A stretch of 64,000 bases of DNA from Hydrangea macrophylla (Eukaryota; Streptophyta; Magnoliopsida; Cornales; Hydrangeaceae), in contig CM066992.1 of NCBI GenBank assembly GCA_033977485.1, positions 99,646,140 through 99,710,139 of the forward strand, read 5' to 3'. A program made the translations under genes and the position numbers. Shown here piece after piece: positions 1 through 10,548 of the stretch (position 1 is the first letter of the stretch; the number at the start of each line of letters is the position of its first letter). The notes below the pieces were generated by a model. It saw only the letters and a program-made list of their open reading frames with translations. It did no database searches and was not told where the DNA came from.

Positions 1-386
1 ATGGGGCTCCGTGGTCGTTGATTCGAAAGCGTGGTGGTTTGTCATGAACTAAGTGGGAGGGTGATAGGAAGTTGTCCCATATCGCTCAAGTATGGGTTGG
101 GTGGTGTGTTTGTAAGCTCGTGGACACCCTCCCCTTGTAAGTCGGTTTTCAGGGGCGAGATCTACCCATGGGTTTATGACAATTGGCATGAGAGCTGGCC
201 ACCAAACTGTGGAATGGGCTGCAATTCTGGACCCATGACCCGGAGGTCTATGGGGCCTCTGTGATCGTCGGTACAAAAGTGTGGTGGTTTGTCATGAACT
301 AAGTGGGAGGCTAATGGGAAGCTGTCCCACATCGCTCAATTATGAGTTAGGTGGTGTGATTATAAGCTCGTGAACACCCTCCCCTT
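1..386 (+). repeat. Tandem 250-bp repeat, two units, continued at 1056-1110
   Basis: The stretch beginning GTGGTGGTTTGTCATGAACT at 31 recurs at 281, an offset of 250 bases, and the following ~100 bases match with scattered changes. Each unit runs through a TCCCA(C/T)ATCGCTC box, a TATA-like stretch and ACACCCTCCCCTT. The second unit is cut at 386 by a hAT element and resumes at 1056 with the same order as unit one (CTTGTAAG, GGGCGAG, CTACCCA, TGGGTTTATGA). The repeat looks like part of a transcribed mobile element, but I cannot name the family. The window starts inside it. Confidence 0.75.
324..366 (+). promoter_or_regulatory. USE-like box plus TATA-like motif (snRNA-type promoter pattern)
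   Basis: GTCCCACATCG at 324-334 fits the plant snRNA upstream sequence element (RTCCCACATCG). A TATA-like TTATAAG follows about 26 bases later. A weaker copy (GTCCCATATCG at 74, TTGTAAG near 110) lies in the first repeat unit. In dicots this pairing with short spacing drives U6-type RNA polymerase III transcription. Here it lies in a repeat with no snRNA after it, so it may be an element's own promoter. Confidence 0.45.
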
Positions 387-1055
387 TAGGGGTGGACATA
401 CTTTGGGCCAACCGAACTTTCGAACCAAAACCGAAGTTTCAAACTATTTCAGTTCGGTTTGAACCCGAACCAAACTAAGTTCGGTTTAAACCGAACCGAA
501 GTTTTAAGTTCATTTCAGTTTTCGGTAGAGTTTTTCAACCTGAACCTAATTTTTGAAGTTTTTAAAACATGCAAATAACAAATTCCCAAAATTAGAGCTA
601 AACCTAAAGAGTAAACTTAAAGCTAAGTCTAGATCTTGATTACCAATTATTTTTTTTATTTATAGATCTAGAGTTGTTCCTTACTTCCTTTGTTCTTGCA
701 AAATATTTTTGGTTGTTTCCAATATATTTTTTTTGTTCACAGAGCTAAGTCTAGATTTTGTTCTTGGTACCAAACATGCAGTTAACTAATATCCTTGATT
801 ACCAAATATGTAGTAATGCTACTATAAATTATAATGCTATTACTAATTTACTACATATAATTTTTCCTTAAAAAAAACGGCAGTTGAGTTTCAACCCGAA
901 GTTTCGAACCGAACCCGAACTTAAATTTCAAAATCGAACTATGTTTTCGAAGTTTATTTCAATTCGGATTTCGGTACTGAAATTCCGAACCCAAATCAAA
1001 CAAACCAAACTGAAATTTTTGGTTTGAAACCAAACCGAATGTTTGCCCACCCCTA
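387..1055. mobile_element. Non-autonomous hAT element, 669 bp, TSD CTCCCCTT
   Basis: The ends are TAGGGGTGGACATAC at 387 and its near-inverse GTTTGCCCACCCCTA ending at 1055. Both sides carry the 8-bp duplication CTCCCCTT (379-386 and 1056-1063). An 8-bp duplication with T/CAGGG-type termini is the hAT signature. The interior is built of short AACCGAA/TTCGGTT motifs in both orientations and has no coding potential. Removing it restores the 250-bp host repeat, which confirms the boundaries. Confidence 0.9.
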
Positions 1056-1222
1056 CTCCCCTTGTAAGCCAATTTTGGGCGAGTACTACCCACCATTGGG
1101 TTTATGATAAAGTGTTCATTGAACTCTTTTACAAAATAGTTCAGTGGGCCGAAAGCGGGATCACACCCCCAACAATGTGACTCAATAGCAGGCTTTTCGC
1201 TTGCTTATTTCTTTGAAAGAGC

Positions 1223-1261
1223 ACTACTACTACTACTACTACTACTACACACACACACACA
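1223..1261 (+). repeat. Compound microsatellite (ACT)n(AC)n
   Basis: About eight ACT units pass directly into about six AC units, just left of a MITE. Confidence 0.9.
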
Positions 1262-1267
1262 TTTTTC

Positions 1268-1397
1268 TACACACTTTTTGACACCCAGCTTTAAATGCAT
1301 GTACCATGTGTTGTGTAAGTGTTGCACAGAAAAGTGTAAAAATTTTAAATAGCATAAGGTACATACATTTAAAGCATAGTGTGTCAAAAAGTGTGTA
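1268..1397. mobile_element. MITE, TTTAAATGCATGTAC family, copy 1
   Basis: Inverted ends TACACACTTTTTGACAC (1268) and GTGTCAAAAAGTGTGTA (ending 1397). Inside are CTTTAAATGCATGTACC and its inverse, and AAAAGTGTAAAAATTT. The same core recurs at 9397-9638 and 30948-31114 with different outer ends. Confidence 0.75.
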
Positions 1398-1481
1398 TAT
1401 CTAGCATTATTGTCTTTGAAAACTTAAGCCCAAAGTGCCAACACAAAAACCAAAAACAGAAAAAGCAATACACATTACTAA

Positions 1482-1766
1482 AGCTTAGTTTGGCCCCCCT
1501 TTTGGTGCTTCTCTTTTTTTAAAGCACAATTTCATGTTAATTCCTTTGGTAACTAGTTTATGCGCTTTGTAAAAATTGAACTTAGGGCTTTTTTGGGGGG
1601 AGTTTTTAAAAGCTCTAGAATGGAGCTTTCAAAAGCTCAAGGTGGCGTTTTGGTTTCATGATATATTTTTGAAGAGTAGTGTGTCACTTGAACAAAATTA
1701 TCAAACAACTTAGTAGTAAATTTCATAAGCTCCTTTTAAAAAGCCACATGGGGGCCAAACTAAGCC
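1482..1766. mobile_element. Tourist-like MITE, copy 1, TSD TAA
   Basis: Termini AGCTTAGTTTGGCCCC and GGGGCCAAACTAAGCC are flanked by TAA at 1479-1481 and 1767-1769. A 3-bp TWA duplication fits the PIF/Harbinger (Tourist) group. A second copy lies inverted at 2285-2527. No coding capacity. Confidence 0.75.
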
Positions 1767-2284
1767 TAAGTGATATGCTTATGCTTCGTGGTTGTTTTGT
1801 TTGTTTTTTTTTTGTTTTGTTGTTGTTGTTGTTGCTGTCTTTTGTGTCTCAGAAACAAACTACTTCAGTGAGATGAGTGGGATTAGCAAGTTAGAGAGTT
1901 AGCCCCCCCCCCCCCCCCCCCCCCTCAATTTTAGGGGATGGGCCATGGCCAACACGAGAGTTACACTTATTTTTGGTGTTAGGAGGGTTGGATTGGGTGA
2001 CAAATCTTTGATATCTGGAATTATTTAATTTATGAAATTATTATTATTATTTAATAAGTGGGGCTCTATTGATAAGGGATTTCATTTCATCTCATCTACA
2101 TGTGATTGTGGATTCAACTATTCAAGTCTTATGAGTTGGGAGAACACTATCTCCTTTATAGAGTGCATAATAATAATTTTTAAAAAAAATTTGAGTGTGG
2201 CTGAACATGGGCAAATAGTTAACCCTATTCAACGCATAATTAACAGTTTGGGCCTGTTTTGATTAGGCCGAAGCTCATCATTTA
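1767..2284. other. Spacer between inverted MITE copies, with a 22-base poly-C run
   Basis: The run of 22 cytosines at 1903-1924 is the only striking feature. The rest is AT-rich with a (GTT)n stretch near 1820. No gene seen. Confidence 0.7.
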
Positions 2285-2527
2285 GGCTTAGTTTGGCCCA
2301 CACGTGACTTTTTAAAAGGAGCTTATGAAATTTATTACCATGTAGTTTGATAATTTTATACCAGTGACACACTACTCTTCAAAAACACAACATGAAACCA
2401 AAAAGTTCCCCCCAAAAAAACCCTAAGCTCAATTTTTGTCAAGCTCATAAACTAGTTACTAAATTAATTAACATAAAATTGTGATTTAAAAAAGGAAGAA
2501 GCACCAAAATAGGGGCCAAACTAAGCC
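2285..2527. mobile_element. Tourist-like MITE, copy 2, inverted to copy 1
   Basis: GGCTTAGTTTGGCCCA at the left and GGGGCCAAACTAAGCC at the right. The flanks are TTA (2282-2284) and TAA (2528-2530), both TWA but not identical. Its body is the reverse complement of the copy at 1482-1766, including the CACACTACTCTTCAAAAA block. Confidence 0.75.
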
Positions 2528-3453
2528 TAAGAGGGTGCATCTGAAGGCTAACTAGTGATATTCTATATTTCTTAGCCAAAAAAAAAAAAAAAAGCGATGT
2601 TCTATAACGCTGCAACTCCAACGGACTGAGCTTAATTTTACAATTGTTCAGGTTTGGTCCGAATTTTGTGGATAACTAAATTTTGACTTCAGCCCATCTA
2701 GAGCTTTAGTACCAAAGCCGGACTCGGGCCCAACTTGGGACTAAGAAACAACCCTCTATACACTGTCAAACCTAATTTTTGATTTAGTTCTTCGACAACC
2801 ATCATCTACCAATTCTATTTTTCAATAAAATTTGAACAAAATTTTATTTTTTTTTTGGTAAAACAAGACTTGGATCCTCACTTACAACTTACAAGCGCCA
2901 AACTTCGTAACTCTCAAAACGAGGCAGAAATCCTCACTTAACAAAACTATAATCATTATTACGTAAAAATTAACATCCAAAAATCCGTATATATAAATAC
3001 ATTTAAAAAAATTTAGCCTGGAATAGCTACCCCAAACTCTCATGTGGACATGTTGGATAGTTTAATTAGTAACCCATTTCCCAATTGCAAATCATGGAAT
3101 CTGTCCTGTCTACCTAATTTCACTCTATACTCACATTAAGCAGTAAGGACTAAGGAGGAAGGAATACATGAATCATGTATGGTGGTGTATTTAGTAACTC
3201 CCCATAAATTTATTTTTTGGGGTCAAAATTCCCCATAATTAGCACCACAGCACTTTACATTGGTAGTAAATAGTAATAGAGCATCACAACCTGGGCTGGT
3301 GTGCTTTAGGCTGGCCTGCTAAAGTTACATATTAAGTACTAGTTGGTGTGGTTTCTATTGGGCTGACTTAGGCTGGTTAGCCTGGGCTTTCTTGGGCTAC
3401 CCTTACAAACTTGTCATCTATAGGCAGCTGCGCGAGCGCACACATATATATGA
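2528..3453. other. Non-coding stretch
   Basis: A poly-A run (2578-2594) and a GGCTGG/GGCTTAG-rich stretch at 3293-3405. No gene, RNA or bounded element seen. Confidence 0.6.
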
Positions 3454-3609
3454 GTAATGATACACACAATTTCGCACACTTTTCCACCCAAAATAGTCCA
3501 GATTAGACTCCATATAGATCCCACATAGGTCCCATGCAAGAGCACATAGGGTCCACTGAAATTAAGGGCCGGGATTGTTAGGCAAAGTGTGTGGAATTGT
3601 ATGTGTTAC
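3454..3609. mobile_element. MITE family B, copy 1
   Basis: Imperfect inverted ends (GTAATGATACACACAATTTC and its counterpart near 3609). The centre has stacked CCCACATAGG/CCCATGCAAG motifs and AGGGTCCACTG. The order matches 40924-41085 and the fragment at 48194-48304. Confidence 0.65.
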
Positions 3610-4056
3610 AACACGACAATCAAATTTGGATTCTCGAATTTTTCGAACAAAACATCAATTTGCGTTTGAGTTCGGATTGGTATTGAATTTTGATTCAATT
3701 GAAAAGATAAGCATTGAAGTTCCCATTAATAAAGATTTTCATAAGTATAACAACTTGTATCACTTTGTCCAGCAAATATTCTCTTCAAAATTCACAGATA
3801 AGGTTGTGTGTCGTTATTAGCTTATTTCATTTTCTCATATTCTTTATTGATAGTTTGAAATAATTGTCTGAAAAAAAAAAAAAAAAAAAAAAAGAAGAAA
3901 GGAAAAAAGAAAAAGAAAAAAAGAAGCAACTATTTCTTCCTACGGTTCTATCATTGATCGTTTCTATATCCTTCATGTCAACGTATACTTACAAATATGA
4001 CTATTTCTTAAAAGAATAATTGAAGTCGTAATGGGTATATTTTTAGGGCAATGCTA
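3610..4056. other. Non-coding stretch with A/G-rich run
   Basis: The purine tract at 3871-3925 (A run, then AAGAAAGG-type repeats) is the only notable content. Confidence 0.6.
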
Positions 4057-4201
4057 GGGGCACTAACAAAATCCACTAACACTTACTAACACACTCTATC
4101 TCTCTCTTAGTGGTACTGCGGGGTCTACTGCGGACCCCATAATGCCACTAGGAGAGAGATAGAGTGTGTTAGTAAGTGTTAGTGGATATTGTTAGTGCCC
4201 C
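4057..4201. mobile_element. 145-bp near-perfect hairpin (MITE-like)
   Basis: The left arm starting GGGGCACTAACA and the right arm ending TGTTAGTGCCCC pair over about 60 bases with very few mismatches. The shared part includes CACTAACACTTACTAACACA and CTATCTCTCTC. The loop holds GCGGGGTC/GACCCC. A transcript in either direction would fold into a long duplex. A MITE is most likely; a small-RNA precursor is possible. Confidence 0.7.
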
Positions 4202-4621
4202 AAATATAACTCATATTTTTATTAGGTTTTCTGATAGTTAGTCAAAAATGAATCACCAATATTAAGAATGAATAATTTTCCAGGATAAATAATTTGTTTA
4301 CTCTAAAGAATTCTGTAATTGGAAAACTTGAACATTTTGTTCTTATCTTCAAAAGTAAAAAAGGCCACACGGGACAAGTCATAAACTCTATATCAAGTCA
4401 TAAACAAGTCATAAACTCTATATATTAATCATCAAAAAGGTCTTAATAGATAGGTGTCCTTTTTGTTGGTGGTTTTGTGTTCCCTCTTTGTAAATTTGTA
4501 GGGCAATATTTTGATGCGTTCTAGGTTGCCGCTTGAGATGGGGTCTATTCTAAATTCCTCTCTAGTATGGCCTCATTCTTTGTATCTAACATTGTGCTTT
4601 GACTATTTTGTAACAATGTTA
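4202..4621. other. Non-coding stretch with short direct repeat
   Basis: CAAGTCATAAACTCTATAT is repeated in tandem near 4376-4425. Nothing else identified. Confidence 0.55.
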
Positions 4622-4799
4622 GGACCACACTCATTCACACTCAAAAAGCATTTACACTTTGAGGTGGACCAATCAGAATAGTCGACATTCACGCGATCAC
4701 CTCAGAGTGTGGATGTATTCTTATTGGTCATGGATGTCGACTATTCTTATTGGTCCACCTCAAGGTGTGGATGTTTTTTGAGTGTGAATGAGTATGGCC
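4622..4799. mobile_element. Foldback MITE, ~178 bp
   Basis: The arms CACTCATTCACACTCAAAAA and GAGTGTGAATGAGT pair. The match continues inward through GAGGTGGACCAAT and AGAATAGTCGACAT, giving arms of about 75 bases. A short central region holds CACCTCAGAGTGTGG. No clear target duplication. Confidence 0.7.
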
Positions 4800-5263
4800 C
4801 AAAGATTACTCTTTTGCGTATATGGAGTATACCCCCCTTTACATCTATACATGCCTTTTTGACTCTTTTTTCTTTTATTGTTTTAACCATTTCTCGTTGA
4901 AGAAGAAGAAGAGAAAGAAAGAAAAAAAAAAAAAAAACAAACAAACAAACTCTTACAAATACTCAGGAGTGCGTTTACCAAAAAAAAAAACATAATATCA
5001 GTGGTAATTGTGCACATTTAGGTTTAAATTATCCGATGACCTTGTGCCTATAGATTGAGTAATAAAAATTTGCGTTCCCCGAAAAAAAAAAAAAAAAAAA
5101 AAAAAAAATCCAAGGCTAATATGTGCTAACAAGTCAATGTCATACAAGGAAAATTTTGCTAATTTCAACGTTTTTTTTATTTATGAAGTTGATTTAGTGA
5201 ATTACAGACTTTAAGCATAGATTGTATTACAAAGATAAATGCAAAGATAAATGCTATAGTTTT
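4800..5263. other. Non-coding stretch with poly-A runs
   Basis: Homopolymer A runs at 4921-4937 and 5083-5108, plus an (AAAC)n run. No gene seen. Confidence 0.6.
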
Positions 5264-5462
5264 GGGATAATTAAAATTCAGTCTATTTTATAGAGAGTAT
5301 TTAAAAGTCAGTCTAGTACTTTTTGTAAATTAGAAATATATCAACTTTAGTGTAAAATATCTAAAATACCCCTCCTTGTCTCTTCTCTCTCTCCTCACAT
5401 GGCTACCACCACCACCACCACTGGCCACCGCCGCCACCAAAGGGCCACCATCCCGACCACAA

Positions 5463-5501
<39 letters not shown>

Positions 5502-5563
5502 ATAACCACCACCACCACCAACCCAAACCCAAACCCAAACCCAAACCCAAACTCAAACCCCCA

Positions 5564-5624
<61 letters not shown>

Positions 5625-6853
5625 CATGAGTATATATACATATCTAACATATGACCACCATCACCCCAAGCTCTCTGTATCTCTTATCTCTGTTCTCACC
5701 ATCACCACTATCACGGGGCACCTCCTTCACCCACCACCGCCACTGCAAAAAAAAAAAAAAAAGAGTTGCAGGTTTTTGGAGCAACTGTCCAAATGGAAGG
5801 AGCAACTCACCAAGCGTATCGGGAGCAACTCACCAAACGGAATGAGAAAATCACCAAACGTGTTGCTCCTTACATTTAGTGAGTTGCTCCCGATACGTTT
5901 GGACAGTTGCTCCTTCCGTTTGGACAGTTGCTCCAACCTGTAAAAATTTTTTTCTTCCTTTTCTGCAATGGCGATGGTGGATGAGGAAGATGGTCCGTGG
6001 TGGTGCTGGCGGTGGTGGTGGTGAGAAGAGAGATGAGAGATACAGAGAGGTTGGGGTTTGGGTTTGGTGGTGGTGGTGGTGGTGGTCATGGTGGTGGAGG
6101 TTGGTGTGAGAAGAGAGAGATGAGATTAAAGATAGAGAAGAGATAAAGACGTTGGGGTGGTGGTGGTGGTATTGATGGTGGCCCGGTGGTGATGGCAGCT
6201 TCCGGTGGTGGTGGTGGTGGCGACCAGTGGTGGTAAGGAGCAACATGTTTGGTAAGTTGTTCCCAATACGTGGTGAGTTGCTCCGTACGTTTGGTGGGTT
6301 GCTCCTGATACGTTTGGTGAGTTGCTCCTTGCGTTTGGTGAGTTGTTCCCAATACGTTTGTTGAGTTGCTCCTTACATTTGGTGAGTTGCTCCTTCGGTT
6401 TGGACAGTTACTCCAAAAGCTTTAACTCTTTCTCTTTTTTTTTTTTTCTTACAATGGCGGTGGTGGATGAGGGAGATGGCTTGTGGTGGTGGTGGTGATG
6501 GTGGTAAGAAGAGAGATAAGAGATAGAGAGAGGTAGGGGTGGTGGTGGTCATATCGTAGATATATATATATATATACTGTATATATATATATAGAGAAAA
6601 AAAAACAGAGAAGAGGTGGTGGTGGTGGTGGCGGCGGCAGCGGCCGGTGGTGGTGGTGGCGGCGGCTGGTGGTGGTGGTGGCCATGTGAGGAGAGAGAGA
6701 AAGACCAAAGAGAGGGGTATTTTAGGCATATTAGATAAAAAGTTGATGCATTTCTAATTTAGTGACTTTATATAAACTTTTTTTTATTTTTAATAAAGTA
6801 CTTGACTGGCTTTTAAATACTTTATATAAAGTAGACTGAATTTTAATTATCCC
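5264..6853. mobile_element. 1.6-kb foldback element with simple-repeat-rich interior
   Basis: The left end GGGATAATTAAAATTCAGTC and the right end GACTGAATTTTAATTATCCC are inverted. The match continues for ~150 bases on each side through TTTAAAAGTCAGTC, AGAAAT, AAAATACCCCTC and GAGAGAGGAGAA-type sequence to an ATGGC(T/C)ACCACCACC block. Inside are (CT)n, (ACC)n/(GGT)n, (AACCC)n and (TA)n tracts. All apparent ORFs here are translations of these tracts and are not believed. No exact target duplication; long arms suggest a Mutator-type or foldback origin. Confidence 0.75.
5770..6420. repeat. Inverted clusters of a GAGTTGCTCC / GGAGCAACTC motif
   Basis: From 5770 to about 5870 the motif reads GGAGCAACTCACCAAACG. 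From about 5875 it turns to CGTTTGG(A/T)(C/G)AGTTGCTCC, and returns in many copies at 6238-6415. Spacing is about 20-25 bases. The clusters mirror each other within the foldback element, so the DNA can pair at several nested scales. Confidence 0.75.
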
Positions 6854-6976
6854 TAATTTTTATCTAGTTTGGCTTTTCAAACATGGATGTTTTGCCTTTT
6901 TGTATTGTAATATTACAATAATAATGTGTGAGAAACGCACATTCAACACGGAAGTGTTTTTCTTTTTATATGTTCA

Positions 6977-7006
6977 CTAGTTATGACCCCGTGCACTTGC
7001 ACGGGA
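6977..7006 (-). mobile_element. Helitron 3' terminus (minus strand)
   Basis: On the minus strand a CCCGTGCA...TGCACGGGG stem is followed by TCATAA and CTAG, then T. A GC-rich stem 5-12 bases before CTRR, with a T after it, is the Helitron 3' end. The 5' end was not found; 7692-9322 may share or interrupt it. Confidence 0.6.
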
Positions 7007-7083
7007 TAGTCACGAAAGAAAAAAAGTGACGCATTGGTAAAAGAAAAAGAAGGAAGATACCTAGAAATGATTAAAAAAAAAAG

Positions 7084-7206
7084 GCTAGTATTAATGCCAA
7101 AGCACAATGTGCTAATGCCAAAGCACAAAGTGTCACTAAAAACTTTAGTGATACATATCTGACACTAAGTGTTTTGGCATTAGTACATTGTGCTTTGGCA
7201 TTAGCA
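7084..7206. mobile_element. MITE, AATGCCAAAGCACA family
   Basis: Inverted arms AATGCCAAAGCACAATGT and ACATTGTGCTTTGGCATT are separated by a second pair, AAAGTGTCACTAA and TTAGTGATACA. A looser relative (GTCAAAGCAGAAAGTG, TGTCGCTAAA) occurs at 49485-49610. Confidence 0.7.
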
Positions 7207-7336
7207 TCACCCATAAAAAAAAATATTCATTTTTACTGTAATTTACAAAATTCATATTATTATTCTACTAATTATGTAGATTTTTAACTGGATGAGCTAA
7301 TCGAAAACATGATAGCTCTATTATTCTGCATTCATA

Positions 7337-7355
7337 TGTGCGCACACACACACAC

Positions 7356-7388
<33 letters not shown>

Positions 7389-7390
7389 TA
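7337..7390. repeat. Microsatellite (CA)n(TA)n(CA)n
   Basis: Alternating CA, TA and CA dinucleotide blocks. Confidence 0.9.
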
Positions 7391-8275
7391 GCTATTACAT
7401 ACTTATGAATACTAAAAGACTTGTATTTCTCCTAAGAATAAGCTGGACTCTTGGAATTGTGCTTGTGGTCAATATCCCATGTTCCTAATTTAATGGGATG
7501 ATATCAATGCATTTTGATAATAATTGTTAGTCAATATTCACATGTAAATTAATGAGATGAATATCAATAGCTTCATAATTTCAAGATAGACTTTAATCAA
7601 ATTGAATATGTGTATGTGTATATTTTCCAGCAACAACAACAAAAAAAAGAGTTTATTTTTATAGAAAATGACATGTCGCAAAAACAAATGCTTAGTGGTG
7701 AGCCCGTGCTTGCACGGGATACTTAACCTAATTTGAAAAAGTTATATATCTATTAGAATATAATATCTCAATTAACATAATAATAAAAAAAAATTAATAA
7801 ATAAATAAAGAAATGAGATGTAGGTACGTAATAGTGTTGGTGGAATTAGAAGAGTATAAATAGTGTTGGTGGAATTAGAAGAGTAAAAATATTTTAGTCA
7901 TGAAAGTCTAGGACTTGGCTTCAATATGGGATGACAGTAAAATTTGTATTAAGAATTTAAGTTGACTACTATGTTATTATAAAAAATAAAACTGTATTTT
8001 ACTCTTGAGTAAATTAGGACCTAATTGACAAGAAACCCAAGTTACTAATAGAAATTCAAATGAATAAGATCGATAAATCTCGAGACAAATTTTTCATTCA
8101 CCATAAATTCATCACTTCATTAATTATGAAACTAAATCAATGTATAAAAGGAAAAGAAAAAAAACAATTCTCAAACAAATCATCATCACACTCTTTTTCA
8201 AATGCAAAAAAAATAAATATATTTACATATTATCTAGTAAATTGCAGTTTAGATTGTTGCGGTCAATAAGAAAAA

Positions 8276-8472
8276 GAGTAATATTATGCTTTCCAAATCC
8301 AAATCTCAAATCTCCTTCACCAATGATGTGGTAGTATGCCTACTGAATTTTGATTAGATGATGTTGAATTGACCCCCCATAGTGGCCAATGGGCCCACTG
8401 AATTTTAATTGGTGTCATATCACTTAGGATATAAGAATTTGGGATTTAAATTTAGGAAGCATAACATTACTC
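8276..8472. mobile_element. Mutator-type MITE, GAGTAATATTATGC family, 9-bp TSD
   Basis: Inverted ends GAGTAATATTATGCTT and AAGCATAACATTACTC are flanked by TAAGAAAAA at 8267-8275 and 8473-8481. The 9-bp duplication fits Mutator-like elements. Related copies are at 10549-10733 and 26219-26385. Confidence 0.85.
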
Positions 8473-9160
8473 TAAGAAAAAAGTTTTATGATATCTTTCT
8501 CATTGCATGTATACATCATTCTTATGTTTAAAACAATACATCTACACCAAATACAACTAAAAAACACATACTCACATATTCTTAATAACAGAGAAGATAA
8601 CAAATTAGCAATATATTTCTAGTTCTACATCAAAATGACTATTACAGAAGTGCAAACCTAAGAAAGACTGAAAACACAATCCCAGAATAACTCCTTTGGA
8701 CCGAGTAAGGGTCTGTTTGGCACGTCTTTTGCTTATGAGATTAAATCGCAAAAGCCCACCAAAATGACCAAACATAGTAAAAATATCCTTGTTTTTATAT
8801 TATAATATAAAGAGAAGAGAGAACCATAAAGTTCTGAATGGTAAGGCTCTTGCAGAAAGACGAAGTTGGATGATGAAGGACGTGTTTGTTTGTTTTTTTT
8901 TTTTTTCCCCCCTTTTTTGGGTCAGAAGGGGAATGGGTTCATGAGATTTTTGTGGTAATGGTAATGGAGTATCAATTGATACAACATTTATAATAAAGTC
9001 CATGCTTATCATTCAAATTTATAACCCATACGTTTTAACCATTTAAAGATAGACCTAATCTATGCTTATCATTCAAATTTATGATACTAATATCTTTGCA
9101 AAGGTTGAATCAAATTCAAAATTTCAATTTCAATACTTTTGGATAAGTTATATTTATCAA

Positions 9161-9252
9161 AAGTTAATTAGATTATTATATATATAGTTTTAAATAACAA
9201 AAGATAAAGTTAATTAGATTATTATATATATAGTTTTAAATAACAAAAGATG
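9161..9252 (+). repeat. 46-bp tandem duplication
   Basis: The block beginning AAGTTAATTAGATTATTATA at 9161 recurs at 9207 without visible change, ending in TAACAAAAGAT. Confidence 0.85.
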
Positions 9253-9396
9253 TGAAAATAATGAAAATTCATACAAACTGCCATGTGGCAGAAGCTATTG
9301 CTTCTGCTTTCATATATTTAGATTAGATTACGGCCGCAAAACATGGTCAAAATGTAAGAATTAGTCAAATTCAACATAATTAACCATTAATAATGA

Positions 9397-9638
9397 TAGG
9401 CACACAACATATTTCACAGTAGGCCTTTAAATGTATAAATTATGTGTTATGTAAGTGGTGCATAAAAAAGTGTAAAAAAATTCAAACAGCACAGGGTACG
9501 ACACATTTAAAGCAATATGGCTTTAAATGCATAAACCATGTGCTTTGTAAGTGGTGCATAAAAAAATGTAAAAAAAAATTCAAACAGCACAGGGTACGAC
9601 ACATTTAAAGTCCTATTGTAGAATGTGTTGTGTGCCTA
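9397..9638. mobile_element. MITE, TTTAAATGCATG family, copy 2, with internal duplication
   Basis: Outer ends TAGGCACACAACATATT and a matching inverse ending TGTGCCTA. The core GGC(C/T)TTTAAATG...CAGGGTACGACACATTTAAAG is present twice in tandem (units of ~104 bases). The core matches 1268-1397. Confidence 0.7.
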
Positions 9639-10548
9639 ACATTTTTGAATTAACCATACATATAGTTTTACCTTTACATTCCTTTTGTTCTTGACATAAG
9701 CCCTATCTTTTCATTGATTGAGAATAATTTTTCCTTGAATATTTGATTATGCACTTCTTATCATGTTACAAGGAAAAGAATTTTTTAAAGAGATACTTAA
9801 TATATAGTCCATTATACTCACCTTTTTTAGAAATTGGTCTTTAATATAACTCAACTTAAGAATTAGTCATTCACTTATTTTGAGTACCAAAATACCCCCA
9901 CCCTTATAAATTAGGATTTTGAAATTCAAAACCCAGATTTGGAACGTTGAAACCCAGAAACTACTGGGTTTCTGGTAGTAGTTTCTGGGTTCATGCTCAC
10001 TTGATCAAACATGGTTCCATGAGACTGATTGATTTGTATTCGAAGTGACGAGGTGGTATATCGAATTGTAGAAAAGGTGTTTTAAGAAAATTTTGAGCCG
10101 GACTTGGTTCTTTGGAACACAATGGTTTCTGGGTATTCCCAAAATGATAAGTACTCTGAGGAGGCACTTGATTGTTTTAGACAATTGTAACATGTTGGTC
10201 ACCGCCCTAATGTTTGCAGCTTTGTGTGCGTGATTAGTGTGTGTTCTAACTTGTGTGTGTGAGAGAGAGAATCAATTAGTTGGGGTCAAATTGAAACTCC
10301 TAAATCTATGCCTTGATGTGGTGTGGTATATATATATACACACACACATATTTAATGGCAAGGTCAATTTTGTCCATAAAAAAGATACAAATTTGGGAAA
10401 AATGACTAATCTCTAGTTTATAATTGTAATTTGGAACTAACGACTGTACATAAATTTGAGGATGAATCATTTTTTAAATGAGTGGGGTATCAGACACTAA
10501 ACATTATATTTCTAATTTTTTTTAAATGTAACGCATTAATTTGATCAA
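9639..10548. other. Non-coding stretch with a short dyad
   Basis: GAACCCAGAAACTACT-type sequence forms a dyad around 9946-9993 (GAAACCCAGAAACTAC against GTAGTTTCTGGGTTC). Otherwise AT-rich. No gene seen. Confidence 0.5.

Larger units (their letters stand above)
7692..9322 (-). mobile_element. Non-autonomous Helitron, ~1.6 kb, minus strand
   Basis: On the minus strand it begins TCTAAATATATGAAAGCAG at 9322, right after an A. It ends with the stem CCCGTGCAAGCACGGG, then CTCACCA and CTAA at 7692. The 5' end resembles that of the 13472-14773 element (both reach AAAGCAGAA and TGCCAC(A/G)TGGCA). The base after CTAA is G, not the usual T. No Rep/helicase coding; a 197-bp MITE and a 46-bp tandem repeat lie inside. 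Confidence 0.6.

Noticed and set aside
31..276. Overlapping ORFs of 75-77 codons on both strands
   Set aside because: They lie in the tandem 250-bp repeat, show no domain, and the second repeat unit does not keep the frame.
5330..6729. Several ORFs of 60-131 codons rich in Thr/His/Pro/Ser-Leu
   Set aside because: They are translations of (ACC)n, (CT)n and (TA)n tracts in a foldback element and appear on both strands.
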